Assembly: GCA_032122625.1 (NCBI GenBank)
Contig: JAQBGG010000008.1
Location: forward strand, 22,427 to 86,426
Length of the DNA stretch: 64,000 bases
Direction of reading: 5' to 3'
Source: CAXMST01 sp032122625
GTDB taxonomy: Bacteria; Actinomycetota; Thermoleophilia; Solirubrobacterales; 70-9
Shown here: piece by piece, positions 16,066-24,815 of the stretch
How positions within the stretch are numbered: the stretch's first letter is position 1
Layout: every line of letters starts with the position of its first letter
Program-made: the position numbers and the translations under genes
The notes under the pieces: model-generated
What the model was told of the DNA's origin: nothing
What the model saw: only the letters and a program-made list of their open reading frames with translations
Databases searched by the model: none

Positions 16066-18336
16066 CTAGGGCTCGATCCGGTCCCTGATCACGTCGAGGA
16101 AGTCCTTTGGAAAACCGGGGATCGAGTTGAGCTCGTCGACAGAGCTGAAGCCGCCCGACCGCTCGCGGTAGGCAAGCACGCGGCCCGTCTGGGTGACGGA
16201 CATGCCGGCGTCACGAAGCTGCTCGAAGCTCGCGCGGTTGAGGCTGACCGGCCCACCACTGCTCGAACCGCCCGCGGCGGTGGTGATCGGCGTCGGCTGA
16301 CCTTCCCCCGGGGGCTCGGGTGGACCGGCCTCTGGCGCCAGGTCTGAACCAGCCGGAGCGACGGACTGATCGCTTTCGCGGACGCGCACCTCAGGAGCAG
16401 GTTCGGGGTCGGGCTGCGCCGCCGCAGCAGCGTCCGGCGCCGTCGGCTGCGCCGCCACGAGCTGCTCGAACGGAGCGGGCTCCGGCTCGGGCGGCAGCGG
16501 CTTCGGCGCAGCCAGAGGGGCGGCCGGACGGGCGACGTCCGCGACCGCCTCGCGGGCGCGGCGCTTGGACTCGCGGGCGCGGCGCTCGGCTTCATTGATG
16601 CGCTCGAGCATCTCGTGCAGGCTGCGCTCGCGGTCAAGTTCCTGCTGCTTCAGCTCCGCGAGCTGCTCGGCCCTCTCGGCTCGCTGCTCGGCCTCACCTG
16701 CCTGCGATTCGATCGCCTCCAGGCGCCGCCGCGCTTCATCAAGAGCCTGCTCAGTGCGCTCACGGTTGCTGCTGATCGAGCTCTCGGTGCGCTCCAGCTC
16801 CGCCAGCATCTCGCGGTCCCGCGCCTGGCGCCGGCGGATCAGATCGTCGGTGGCCCGCAGCTCGGCACTGAAGGGCGGCTCCGGAGCCCCGGGAGTCGCG
16901 CTCTCAGCCTCGCCGCCGCTCTCCTGGGTCGTGGCCGCGGGTTGCTGGGCAACATCCGCGGCGGCGACCAGCGGGGCCTCGGCCTCGAGCCGTGCGTCGG
17001 CGACCCGCTGTTCGGCAACGCGTTGAATCTGCTCGACCTCGCTCACGCGGCGCTCAGCGTCAGCCTCAGCCGACTGGGCGTTGGCCTGGACAAGAGCGTC
17101 CTCCTCGCGTTGCTCGGCATCGCGCAGGCGTGCGAGCGCGTCTCCCCCAACCGGTGCGGCTGCGGCTGCCAGACCCGGCAGTGGCCGGGCCGCGGGGTCG
17201 GGGTCGGCTGCGGGAGCGGCGGTGGGCGGCTGCGGGGCCGGCGTGGGAACCGAAGCCGTCTTGGCCTTCTTCTCCTCGCGCTCAACCCGCCGTGCCTCGA
17301 TCGCTTTCCGACGCTCGGCGCGGGCGCGCTCCCGCTGGGCCAGGGCAAGAGCCTTCTTCTCCTCGCGCTGCCGCTTCTTCAGGGCGCGCTTCTCCTTCGC
17401 CGAGAGCTTCGAGGTGCCGGCGGCGGCGGTTGGCGCTGGGCCGCTGGGTGCAGGCGCAGCCGGAAGTGTCGGGGGCAGGGGCCGTGGCGTGGTCGCCGGC
17501 GTGGTCGCCGCCGGGACCGGGGCATCGGGAGGGGGTGCCACGGGCGCATCCGGCGCGGGGGCGGGCGCTGTCGGCGTCGCGGCGGGACCGGCACCGGCGC
17601 CCGTCGCTTCGTCGGCCGGAGACATATCGAGAGCGGGTGGCTGGGCGGGCGGCGGGGGCGCAGCCGCTACCTGTCCGCCGGCCTTCTTCGCTTCCTTTTT
17701 CCGAGCTCGCTCTTCAGCCTTCTGGCGTTTCAGCTTCTCGCGCTCCGCCTTCTTGGCGGCGCTCGCCTCGGCGCGCTCGCGCTTCTTCTGTTCACGATCG
17801 AGCTTGCGCTGCTGCGCCGGAGAGACAGCGGCCGGCTGCGAGGCGGGGGCCGCGGGCTGGGTCGCGGCGGGTGCCGCCCCCACTGGAGGCGGAATGCTTG
17901 CGGGCGGCGCAGCGGACTGGGACTCTGTGTCGGGCGTGGACGCCTGGCCGGCCGCGGGGGGTGGGGTCGGCGGCGGGGTTGCTGCAGCTGGAGGGTCCGC
18001 GCCGGTTGGGGTTGGCGGCGGAATCGTTGCAGATGGCGGGGCGGCCGGGGGTGGGGCCGGTGCAGGCGGGGTCGAGGGCGCGGAACTGTGCGGGGTCACT
18101 GCTGGGCTTTCGCCCGAGCCGTCCGGATCGGCCCCGCCCTCGGTCGAATCCGCGACCTCGCGTTGTGGCCCGTCCGAGGCCGCCTCGCCGGGTGGCGGCA
18201 CTGCGGGCGCCGGCGGAGGCGCGCCGTAAGGCTGCTCTTCCCTCGGGGCCGGCGGCTGGTCGGAGGTCGACTCGTTGTTGTTGCTCTCGCTCAAGCTCAG
18301 TTCCGGTGTCGAAGGGTACCCCCGACATTCAACCAA
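16066..18336 (-). CDS. Large low-complexity coiled-coil protein with C-terminal ComEA-like helix-hairpin-helix
   Basis: Up to 756 residues. Residues ~15-400 alternate Pro/Ala-rich segments with two strongly basic Lys/Arg/Glu helices (around EKKRERAEASAAKKAE and EKRALKKRQREEKK). Residues ~410-610 are predicted coiled coil. A further Pro/Ala linker leads to a ~60-residue C-terminal helix-hairpin-helix resembling ComEA (SLNRASFEQLRDAGMS, GGFSSVDELNSIPGF). There is no signal peptide or membrane helix. HhH domains bind DNA non-specifically, so an architectural or DNA-associated role is plausible but unproven. The start is uncertain: the first in-frame start is TTG 18336, and a later TTG near 18294 is also possible. 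The composition creates long spurious frames on the other strand. Confidence 0.75.
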   Translation of the reverse strand: MVECRGYPSTPELSLSESNNNESTSDQPPAPREEQPYGAPPPAPAVPPPGEAASDGPQREVADSTEGGADPDGSGESPAVTPHSSAPSTPPAPAPPPAAPPSATIPPPTPTGADPPAAATPPPTPPPAAGQASTPDTESQSAAPPASIPPPVGAAPAATQPAAPASQPAAVSPAQQRKLDREQKKRERAEASAAKKAEREKLKRQKAEERARKKEAKKAGGQVAAAPPPPAQPPALDMSPADEATGAGAGPAATPTAPAPAPDAPVAPPPDAPVPAATTPATTPRPLPPTLPAAPAPSGPAPTAAAGTSKLSAKEKRALKKRQREEKKALALAQRERARAERRKAIEARRVEREEKKAKTASVPTPAPQPPTAAPAADPDPAARPLPGLAAAAAPVGGDALARLRDAEQREEDALVQANAQSAEADAERRVSEVEQIQRVAEQRVADARLEAEAPLVAAADVAQQPAATTQESGGEAESATPGAPEPPFSAELRATDDLIRRRQARDREMLAELERTESSISSNRERTEQALDEARRRLEAIESQAGEAEQRAERAEQLAELKQQELDRERSLHEMLERINEAERRARESKRRAREAVADVARPAAPLAAPKPLPPEPEPAPFEQLVAAQPTAPDAAAAAQPDPEPAPEVRVRESDQSVAPAGSDLAPEAGPPEPPGEGQPTPITTAAGGSSSGGPVSLNRASFEQLRDAGMSVTQTGRVLAYRERSGGFSSVDELNSIPGFPKDFLDVIRDRIEP

Positions 18337-18406
18337 GCCACGGCACCTCTGTACAACCCCGGGCTGCCGGAGTGAAAGGGGGCGTTCAAGCCGGCCTCCC
18401 CCGCGG

Positions 18407-18892
18407 TCATTGATTTAGGTCCTTCAGCTCCCGGGCGACGTCGCGGGCGACGTCGCGGTCGCGGATCTCACGGCGCCGGTCGCGGTGCTCTTTGCCGCGG
18501 GCCAATGCCAGCTCCACCTTCGCCCGATTGCCCTTGAAATAGATCCGGGTCGGGATCAGGGTCAGGCCCTTGCGGTTCATCCGCCCGATCAGCCGCTCGA
18601 TCTCCCAGCGATGAAGCAGGAGCTTGCGGGCCCGCTCGGGCTCATGGTTCTCACGGGAAGCCGGTGCATAGTGCGGGATGTAGGCGCCGCGGAGCCAGAT
18701 CTGACCGTCCTCGATAGCCGCGTAGGAGTCCTGGAGCCGGGCGGTTCCCTCTCGTAGCGCCTTGACCTCCGTGCCGCGTAGCTGGATGCCGGCCTCCATC
18801 GTCTCGACCACCACGTACTTGTGACGGGCCGCGCGGTTGGTCGCGACATCGGGCCCGCGCTCGGCCTGCGGGTCGTTCTTGCGCTCGGTCAT
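18407..18892 (-). CDS. smpB: SsrA-binding protein SmpB
   Basis: 161 residues. SmpB binds the tRNA-like domain of tmRNA and carries it into stalled ribosomes. Family hallmarks are visible: the N-terminal strand ETMEAGIQLRGTEVKALR, the SYAAIEDGQIWLRGAYI stretch, LIPTRIYFKGNRAKVELALARGK, and the basic C-terminal tail (residues ~130-155) that reads the empty mRNA channel. Its ATG overlaps the rnr stop by four bases, so rescue and RNA decay are co-translated. The matching tmRNA gene lies about 3.7 kb downstream on the same strand. Confidence 0.97.
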   Translation of the reverse strand: MTERKNDPQAERGPDVATNRAARHKYVVVETMEAGIQLRGTEVKALREGTARLQDSYAAIEDGQIWLRGAYIPHYAPASRENHEPERARKLLLHRWEIERLIGRMNRKGLTLIPTRIYFKGNRAKVELALARGKEHRDRRREIRDRDVARDVARELKDLNQ

Positions 18893-20697
18893 CGCCCCCG
18901 CCGACCCTTCGCTGCTGACCCGCCCTGCCGGCGCCCCGGGCCCCGCCGCGAGCCGCTGCTGCCGGAAGCCATCGTCAGGTCCACCCGGCCCCGCGGCGCT
19001 TCGACCGAGTCGACTTGGATCTCGACCTCGTCGCCGAACCCGTAGCGGCGCTCCGTGCGGGTGCCGACCAGGGCCGAATCGGTGTCGTTCAGTTCGTAGT
19101 GATCACCCGGGATCTTGCGCACAGGAAGGAACCCTTCGTAGGCATCGGACATCTCGCCCCCAAAGCGTACGAACGCCCCGGCGCCAATGACTCCCGAGAC
19201 CTCACCCTCGAATCGCTCGCTCCAGCCGTGCTCGAGAAGCTCGCGGTTGAGCAGGAACGCAAGGCAGATGTCATCCCCTTCGCGCTCGAGCCGGGTTGAC
19301 GCGCGCTCCAGGTCTGAGCAACGCTCGGCTGCGAGCTGGACCTCACGCCGGTCAGGTGCCTGCTCGCCGGCGCCAAGAACGGCCAGCAACGCCCGGTGGG
19401 CGATCAGATCCGGGTAGCGGCGGATCGGCGAGGTGAAGTGCGAGTAGGCCGGGCTGCCGAGTCCGGCGTGGCCGAGGTTCCGATCGCTGTAGCGGGCCGG
19501 CTTCATCGCCCGCAGAACCAGCGATGAAAGGCTGGCCGCGCCGTGGCCGCGACGAGCCGCCTCGGTCGCGATCAGGCGGCTCGCCTCGGCGGCAAGTTCA
19601 CCTGCCTCACGTGGGGAGAAACTCTCCGGCAACGGCGGCGTCGGCACGTCGAGGGCGGTCAACTGGTTGAGCAGATGCTCGATCCGCGGCGGGTCCGGCT
19701 GCTCGTGCACGCGGTAGAGGCTCGGCACCCCCTTACGCTCCAGCAGCAGCGCGACCTGCTCGTTGGTGACCACCATCAAGCGTTCGATCAGCCGGTGCGA
19801 TTCGGTCTGCGGGACGACGTGAGCCGTCTCGACCTGGCCGCTGGAGTCGAACTCGAACTCGGGCTCGTCGCTGGTGACCGTGAGCTGGCTTGCCCCGGCA
19901 GTTTGCGCCAGGGCTGCAGCGGCCTCCCTGGCAACGGCGACCGACTCGGCAACCTCTGCGGGCGGACGCTCGGCGCCCGAGAAGATCCGGTCGAGGCCCT
20001 CGTAGTCAAGTCGCGCATCGGAGCGGATGCGGGAGCGGTAGAAAGAAGCCGAGCTGACCTCGCCGGCGGCGCTGAGCCTGAGCTCAGCCGTTACCGCAAG
20101 GCGCTCGACGCCGGGGTTGAGGCTGCAGGCATCGTCGCTCAAAGCCCTCGGGAGCATTGGCGAGACGGTGCCCGGCGCATAGGTGGAGTTGGCCCGCTCC
20201 AGTGCCTCCCGGTCGAGCCCACTCCCCGGCGGGACGTGGGCGGCGACGTCGGCTATGTGTATCCACAGGTGATAACTATCGCCCTCGCGACGGGCCGAGA
20301 CCGCGTCGTCGAAGTCGCGCGCTGCTGCCGGATCGACCGTGAAGGTCGGCTGACTGAGGAGGTCGCGACGCGGCCCGGGGTCGGCTGCGAGCCGCTCGAT
20401 CGATGCCCGGGCCTCCGCCTCGAGTCGCTTTGGGAAGGTCGGGCGCAGACCGCGGTCGGCAAACAGGGCGGCGACCACGTCGCGGGCGCAATCGGCGCGA
20501 CCGAGCTGCGCAATCGGCTGGGCCCCGCGCCGGTCGACGCGGCAGAGCGCTATCTGCCCCTCACCGACCTTGAGCTTGCCCGGTGAGAGCGGCAGCTGCT
20601 CGCCCCGCTCGAACAGCGGCTGACCGACGAGGAACCGGCCACGCCGGGCGATCACCAAGACTCGCTTGGCAAGCGGCTCGCGAGGGGGACGGCTCAT
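18889..20697 (-). CDS. rnr: RNase R/RNase II family 3'-5' exoribonuclease
   Basis: 602 residues, shorter than E. coli RNase R (about 800). The N-terminal cold-shock region is abbreviated. The RNB catalytic domain starts near residue 110 with TVDPAAARDFDDAV, which holds the metal-binding aspartates, and continues through HIADVAAHV and HFTSPIRRYPDLI. One S1 domain follows (FEGEVSGVIGAGAFVRF, ~505-585), ending in a short basic Gly/Arg/Ser tail as in RNase R. It degrades structured RNA, including non-stop mRNA after trans-translation, which fits its overlap with smpB. It also overlaps the S41 protease gene by four bases. Confidence 0.93.
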   Translation of the reverse strand: MSRPPREPLAKRVLVIARRGRFLVGQPLFERGEQLPLSPGKLKVGEGQIALCRVDRRGAQPIAQLGRADCARDVVAALFADRGLRPTFPKRLEAEARASIERLAADPGPRRDLLSQPTFTVDPAAARDFDDAVSARREGDSYHLWIHIADVAAHVPPGSGLDREALERANSTYAPGTVSPMLPRALSDDACSLNPGVERLAVTAELRLSAAGEVSSASFYRSRIRSDARLDYEGLDRIFSGAERPPAEVAESVAVAREAAAALAQTAGASQLTVTSDEPEFEFDSSGQVETAHVVPQTESHRLIERLMVVTNEQVALLLERKGVPSLYRVHEQPDPPRIEHLLNQLTALDVPTPPLPESFSPREAGELAAEASRLIATEAARRGHGAASLSSLVLRAMKPARYSDRNLGHAGLGSPAYSHFTSPIRRYPDLIAHRALLAVLGAGEQAPDRREVQLAAERCSDLERASTRLEREGDDICLAFLLNRELLEHGWSERFEGEVSGVIGAGAFVRFGGEMSDAYEGFLPVRKIPGDHYELNDTDSALVGTRTERRYGFGDEVEIQVDSVEAPRGRVDLTMASGSSGSRRGPGRRQGGSAAKGRRGR

Positions 20698-21887
20698 CGA
20701 TTCTCGTTGAGCTGCTTGGCGAGCACGCCGAGAGCCCGAGCGAGGACGTCGTCGCCGTCGGCGGGATCGTCGTCGGCAACGCGGATGTCCGGCTTCACGC
20801 CGGTACCCATGATCGAGGTTCCGTCGGCGGTCAGATACTCGCCGACGGTCAGGTCGAGGGCGGCGCCACCAATGAGCTCGATCACCTCCTGGAAGCTTCC
20901 CTTGCCGAAGGTCCGCGTCCCGATCACCGTGGCGATCTCGTTCTGCTTCAGGGCCGCGGTGACGATCTCCGAGGAGGATGCGGTGTCGCGGTTGGTCAGT
21001 ACGGCCATCGGCCGAGGGGCGAGCGCGTTGCCCTTCGCATCAAGGGTCTCCTCGGGCCGGGTGCGGCCCTCTGTGGTCACAACCGGACCGTCCTCCTGGA
21101 AGATCGACTCGACCAGGACCGCCTCGTCGAGAAGGCCGCCGCCGTTGCCGCGCAGGTCGAGCACCAGGGCCTCGGCCCCCTTGTCGTAGAGCTCTTCGAT
21201 CTGGGAGCGAAGCTCGCCATGCGCGCCGCGGCTGAAAGTTGCGAGCCCGACGTAGGCGATCTTGCGACCGTCCCTCATGCGGATCTCGCCGGTCACGGCC
21301 GGCACGCGGACCCTGGCCCGCTCGAGGCTGACGTCCTTGGTCTTGCCGCTCTTCGAGTCCTCGACGGTGAGCACCACCTCGGTCCCCGGCGGACCCTTGA
21401 TCTCAGCCGTGGACGCCGTCGAGGACTCGCCCGCGATCGAGCTTCCGTCGACCGCGGTGATCAGGTCGCCTGCGTCGATGCCGGCATCCGCGGCCGGGGT
21501 GTCCTCGAAGACCCGAGCGACCCGGAGGCCCTGCTTTACCTCGCTGACGGTCATCCCGACCCCGCTGAACTCGCCTTCGGTGGCCGCGTTGAAGCGCTTG
21601 TAGGTCTCGGCATCGAAGTAGTGGGAGAACCGATCCTCGTTCTCGCGCTTGAGCTGGCGCACCATGCCCTCGATCGAGGCGTCCTGGAGAAGTTCGTCGT
21701 CGGGCTGGCGAAAATATGTCTGGTCGATCACATCGATCGCCTGCGCGACGCGGTCGTCGGTACTGCTGCCCGGAAGGATCGCGTCCCGCAGGGGCTCGAT
21801 CGCGATCAAGAGTAGGACAGCGATCGCCACGCCGGCCAGGAGGCCGCGGAGGAACCCGGTGCCCTCGGGGGCTCCGCCCTCGCTCAA
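20694..21887 (-). CDS. S41 family C-terminal processing peptidase (CtpA-like)
   Basis: 397 residues. An N-terminal membrane anchor (residues ~12-32) leads to an export-side protease. A PDZ domain (about 95-185, GVGMTVSEVKQGLRV onward) is followed by the S41 core: VLDLRGNGGGLLDEAV, the nucleophile serine in DTASSSEI and the general-base lysine in TFGKGSFQ. Such proteases cleave C-termini of envelope proteins and often control cell-wall hydrolases. It lies between ftsX and rnr with four-base overlaps on both sides, so it is part of the ftsEX operon. Length and motifs are complete. Confidence 0.94.
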   Translation of the reverse strand: MSEGGAPEGTGFLRGLLAGVAIAVLLLIAIEPLRDAILPGSSTDDRVAQAIDVIDQTYFRQPDDELLQDASIEGMVRQLKRENEDRFSHYFDAETYKRFNAATEGEFSGVGMTVSEVKQGLRVARVFEDTPAADAGIDAGDLITAVDGSSIAGESSTASTAEIKGPPGTEVVLTVEDSKSGKTKDVSLERARVRVPAVTGEIRMRDGRKIAYVGLATFSRGAHGELRSQIEELYDKGAEALVLDLRGNGGGLLDEAVLVESIFQEDGPVVTTEGRTRPEETLDAKGNALAPRPMAVLTNRDTASSSEIVTAALKQNEIATVIGTRTFGKGSFQEVIELIGGAALDLTVGEYLTADGTSIMGTGVKPDIRVADDDPADGDDVLARALGVLAKQLNENR

Positions 21888-22786
21888 ATCCGCAGGAACC
21901 GGCGCAGCGTCACTCCGCTGCCAAGCGCCGCGACCACCATCGCGCTACCGATCAGGACCACGATCAGTTGCCCGAAGGCGATTGTGTTGAGATTCTCGAC
22001 CAAAGCAAATTTCTCCGACAGCGGGTCAACGATGGTCACCTTGCCGAGGAACAGTATGCCGACCGCGATCATCGCGCCCGCGATCCCGACCACCAAGCCC
22101 TCGATCACGAAGGGCCAGCGGATGAACCAGCTGGTGGCCCCAACGAGCCGCATGACCTCGACCTCGCGCCGGCGAGCGTAGATCGAGAGGCGAATCGTGT
22201 TGCCGACCAGGAAGAGCGACGCGATCCCGAGCAGTACCGCGATCACGCCGAGAAGGATCTTCACCGCACCGGTCACCTGCCGGATCTGATCGGTCTGATC
22301 GGCGACGACGATCTCCTCGACGGCGGCGCTGAGCGGCTGCGGCTTGCCGGCCGGGTCGGTGGGCGAGAGCGCCGCCTGGACGGCCTCGAGGTTGTCGGCG
22401 TCGTCGAGCCGCACGTTGAAGGAAGGCGGCAGCGGATTCCGGTTGTCGAGAGCCGAGAGGATGTTCTTCTCATCGAGGTCCGCCTCGAGGATCTTCAGCG
22501 CCTGCGCGGAGGAGATGTAATCGACGCCGGCGACATGCGGAATCCCGGCGATCTGCTCCTCGAGCGCCTTGACCTCCGACTTCTCCGACTGCTTGAAGAG
22601 GAAGACCTTGAGCGAGATCTGGTCGCGAACGTCGTTTGTCTTCGCGCCGGAGGCGTCGAGCACCGGCACGAGCACGCCGACGAGCAGCACCGTGATCGCG
22701 ATCGTGACGATCGCAGCCACGGAGGGGGCGGCATTACGACGCAGCGCCCGGTAGGCCTCGCTGAAGAAGAAGCTGACGCGTCCCAT
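21884..22786 (-). CDS. ftsX: Cell division protein FtsX
   Basis: 300 residues with the FtsX topology: one N-terminal membrane helix (~20-42), an extracytoplasmic domain with paired strands (residues ~50-165) and three C-terminal membrane helices (~175-200, 222-250, 268-290). The N-terminus SFFFSEAYRALRRN is typical of actinobacterial FtsX. With FtsE it forms a complex that transmits ATP hydrolysis to a periplasmic or wall hydrolase. Three bases separate it from ftsE upstream, and it overlaps the protease gene downstream. The M23 peptidase that usually sits in this operon is absent here; a candidate is at 50.7-51.9 kb. Confidence 0.96.
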   Translation of the reverse strand: MGRVSFFFSEAYRALRRNAAPSVAAIVTIAITVLLVGVLVPVLDASGAKTNDVRDQISLKVFLFKQSEKSEVKALEEQIAGIPHVAGVDYISSAQALKILEADLDEKNILSALDNRNPLPPSFNVRLDDADNLEAVQAALSPTDPAGKPQPLSAAVEEIVVADQTDQIRQVTGAVKILLGVIAVLLGIASLFLVGNTIRLSIYARRREVEVMRLVGATSWFIRWPFVIEGLVVGIAGAMIAVGILFLGKVTIVDPLSEKFALVENLNTIAFGQLIVVLIGSAMVVAALGSGVTLRRFLRI

Positions 22787-22789
22787 CGC

Positions 22790-23629
22790 TTAGCCCGTGA
22801 CCTCGTCGATTCCCATTTCGGCACGCATCCGCACCGCGAACTCGGTCGTGTCCTCCTCGGAGGCGTACATGCCGGCCGCCTGGTCACGGATCACCCGGCC
22901 CTCATGCAGTTGGACTACGCGGCGCTTCATCTTGTCGACCATCTCACTGTCGTGGGTGACGACGATCATCGTGGTGCCGGAGCGGTTGATCCTGTAGAGC
23001 AGCTGCATGATCCCGATCGAGGTCTCCGGATCGAGGTTGCCGGTTGGCTCGTCGGCGAGCAGCAGCGGAGGATGGTTGACGAACGCCCGGGCGATCGAGA
23101 CGCGCTGCTGCTCTCCGCCGGAGAGCTGGTCCGGAAAGTTGTGGATCTTGGCGCCGAGGCCGACCATGCGGAGAATCTCGGGAACCTGTCGCTTGATCTC
23201 ACCGCGGGGGGTGCCGGTGACCTGAAGCGCGTAGGCGACGTTGTCGTAGACGGTCCGGTTGGGGAGCAGCTTGAAGTCCTGAAAGACGGTGCCGATCCGG
23301 CGCCGTAGCAGCGGCACCTTCTTGCGCGGCATCTCGTTGATGTCTTTGCCGGCGACCATCACGCTTCCCGAAGCGGGCTCGAGCTCACGGATCAGCAGCT
23401 TGATCAGGGTCGACTTTCCACAGCCCGTGCTGCCGACCACGAAAACGAACTCGCCGCGATCGATCGAGAGCGAGACGCGCTCGATGCCGACGTGGCCGCC
23501 GGGGTAGACGACGGTGCTGTCGCGCAGCTGGACGATTGGCGGACGCGGGGCGCGGGCGTGACTCTGAGGCCCCTCCTCCATCCGCGAGCGGCGTGTGCGT
23601 GATCTTGAGCGTCGTCTTGCGGTTGCCAT
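22790..23629 (-). CDS. ftsE: Cell division ATP-binding protein FtsE
   Basis: 279 residues from ATG 23629. An upstream in-frame start at 23800 would run into the divergent gene's promoter and adds no family sequence. Walker A GSTGCGKST, Q-loop FQDFKLLPN, signature LSGGEQQR, Walker B LLLADEPTGNLD and H-loop VTHD are all canonical for FtsE. Two features are unusual: a strongly basic N-terminal extension of about 16 residues (RRRSRSRTRRSR) before a second possible start at 23581, and a C-terminal tail of about 25 residues past the normal end. FtsE powers FtsX at the divisome. Confidence 0.95.
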   Translation of the reverse strand: MATARRRSRSRTRRSRMEEGPQSHARAPRPPIVQLRDSTVVYPGGHVGIERVSLSIDRGEFVFVVGSTGCGKSTLIKLLIRELEPASGSVMVAGKDINEMPRKKVPLLRRRIGTVFQDFKLLPNRTVYDNVAYALQVTGTPRGEIKRQVPEILRMVGLGAKIHNFPDQLSGGEQQRVSIARAFVNHPPLLLADEPTGNLDPETSIGIMQLLYRINRSGTTMIVVTHDSEMVDKMKRRVVQLHEGRVIRDQAAGMYASEEDTTEFAVRMRAEMGIDEVTG

Positions 23630-23779
23630 CGTCGCCGTCTTTCTGCGGCCGGGATCGCGTTCCTGCGCACGGTCCGAGTGGACCGATTCGTGCAGTGTAA
23701 GGGCTCGCTCACACAATGCTAGGGAAGTGCCAAGATTGCAGGCGGCGCCCCAGGCCACCGGTAATCGGGTGCGCGGCTC

Positions 23780-23785
23780 TACGAT
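23780..23785 (+). promoter_or_regulatory. Leaderless-type -10 box for the DUF389 gene
   Basis: TACGAT followed by six bases and the GTG at 23792. This would start the mRNA at or beside the start codon; there is no Shine-Dalgarno sequence in front of the gene. Confidence 0.55.
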
Positions 23786-23791
23786 TGATTC

Positions 23792-24811
23792 GTGGTCCAT
23801 CTGCGGATTCTTGTTCCCAGCTACCAGTCAGAGCATGCGCTCGATCTGCTCGATGGCAGCGAGAGCGTCTGCAACCTCGTCTTTCTGGAGCGGGTTGCCC
23901 GGCGGCCGGAGGGCGACGTGATCCTCTGTGACGTGGCCCGCGAGGACGCCAGCGTGATCGTCGCTGACCTGCGCGAGCTCGACATCGACCTCGAGGGCTC
24001 GATCTCGATCGAGGAGATCGACAGCCAGATCTCGGCCGCGGCGACGGCGGCGGAGGGCGCGGCTCGCCGCCACGGCAGCGACCCGGTCGTCTGGGAGGAG
24101 GTCACCTCCCACACCTCCGAGAGCGTCGAGCTGACCAATACCTTCCTGATCTACATGATTCTGGCGATGCTGATCGCTGCGGTCGGCATCTACCTGGACG
24201 AGCCGATCCTGATCGTCGGCGCGATGGTCGTCGGCCCCGAGTTCGGCCCGATCGCCGGTGCCTGCGTGGCGATCGTCAACGGCCGCCGGGACCTCGTCGG
24301 CCGATCGGTGAAGGCGCTCGCGGTCGGGTTCCCGCTGGGGATCATCGTCACGGTGTTCGCCACGCTGGCGTTGAAGGCGGCCGGCGAGATCCCGGAGTCG
24401 ATCGATTTCGACGCCCACACCCTGACCCGCTTCATCGTCGAGCCGAACTTCTTCTCGGCCTACGTCGCGGTGCTCGCCGGCATCGTCGGAATCCTCAGCC
24501 TGACCTCGGCCAAGTCGAGCGCTCTGGTCGGCGTCCTGATCTCGGTCGCAACGATCCCCGCGGCCGCAAACATGGGCGTTGCGATCGCCTACGGCGACTG
24601 GGTCAGCCTCAGCAAGGCCGGCCTCCAGCTGGCGATCAACCTGACTGCGATCTTCGCCGCGGGCTTGCTGACGCTCTACATACAGCGGCTGCTCTATGTG
24701 CGGCGCCGGCACGCGCACCTCAGCGATCACGCTCGGATCCGCGCCGGGCTGCCGATGGGACAGAGCCGCCGGGGCGCCCACCGCCAGGACTCCAAACCCG
24801 ATCCTCTATAG
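23792..24811 (+). CDS. DUF389 family membrane protein
   Basis: 339 residues. The N-terminal ~100 residues form a soluble alpha/beta domain, followed by six predicted membrane helices with the family signature around LIVGAMVVGPEFGPI (residues ~145-160) and a second polar patch TSAKSSALVGVLIS. A basic cytoplasmic tail follows. DUF389 proteins (TIGR00341-type) are widespread in Actinobacteria, but their function is not established. GTG start with a leaderless-type promoter. The SixA-like phosphatase starts four bases after its stop, so the two are probably co-expressed. Confidence 0.9.
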   Translation: MVHLRILVPSYQSEHALDLLDGSESVCNLVFLERVARRPEGDVILCDVAREDASVIVADLRELDIDLEGSISIEEIDSQISAAATAAEGAARRHGSDPVVWEEVTSHTSESVELTNTFLIYMILAMLIAAVGIYLDEPILIVGAMVVGPEFGPIAGACVAIVNGRRDLVGRSVKALAVGFPLGIIVTVFATLALKAAGEIPESIDFDAHTLTRFIVEPNFFSAYVAVLAGIVGILSLTSAKSSALVGVLISVATIPAAANMGVAIAYGDWVSLSKAGLQLAINLTAIFAAGLLTLYIQRLLYVRRRHAHLSDHARIRAGLPMGQSRRGAHRQDSKPDPL

Positions 24812-24815
24812 CCGC

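Noticed and set aside
16615..18375. A 586-codon frame on the plus strand opposite the low-complexity gene, and a 382-codon frame (17081-18229).
   Set aside because: Both translate as Gly/Arg- or Ala/Gly-rich low-complexity sequence generated by the repetitive Pro/Ala/Lys codons of the real gene.
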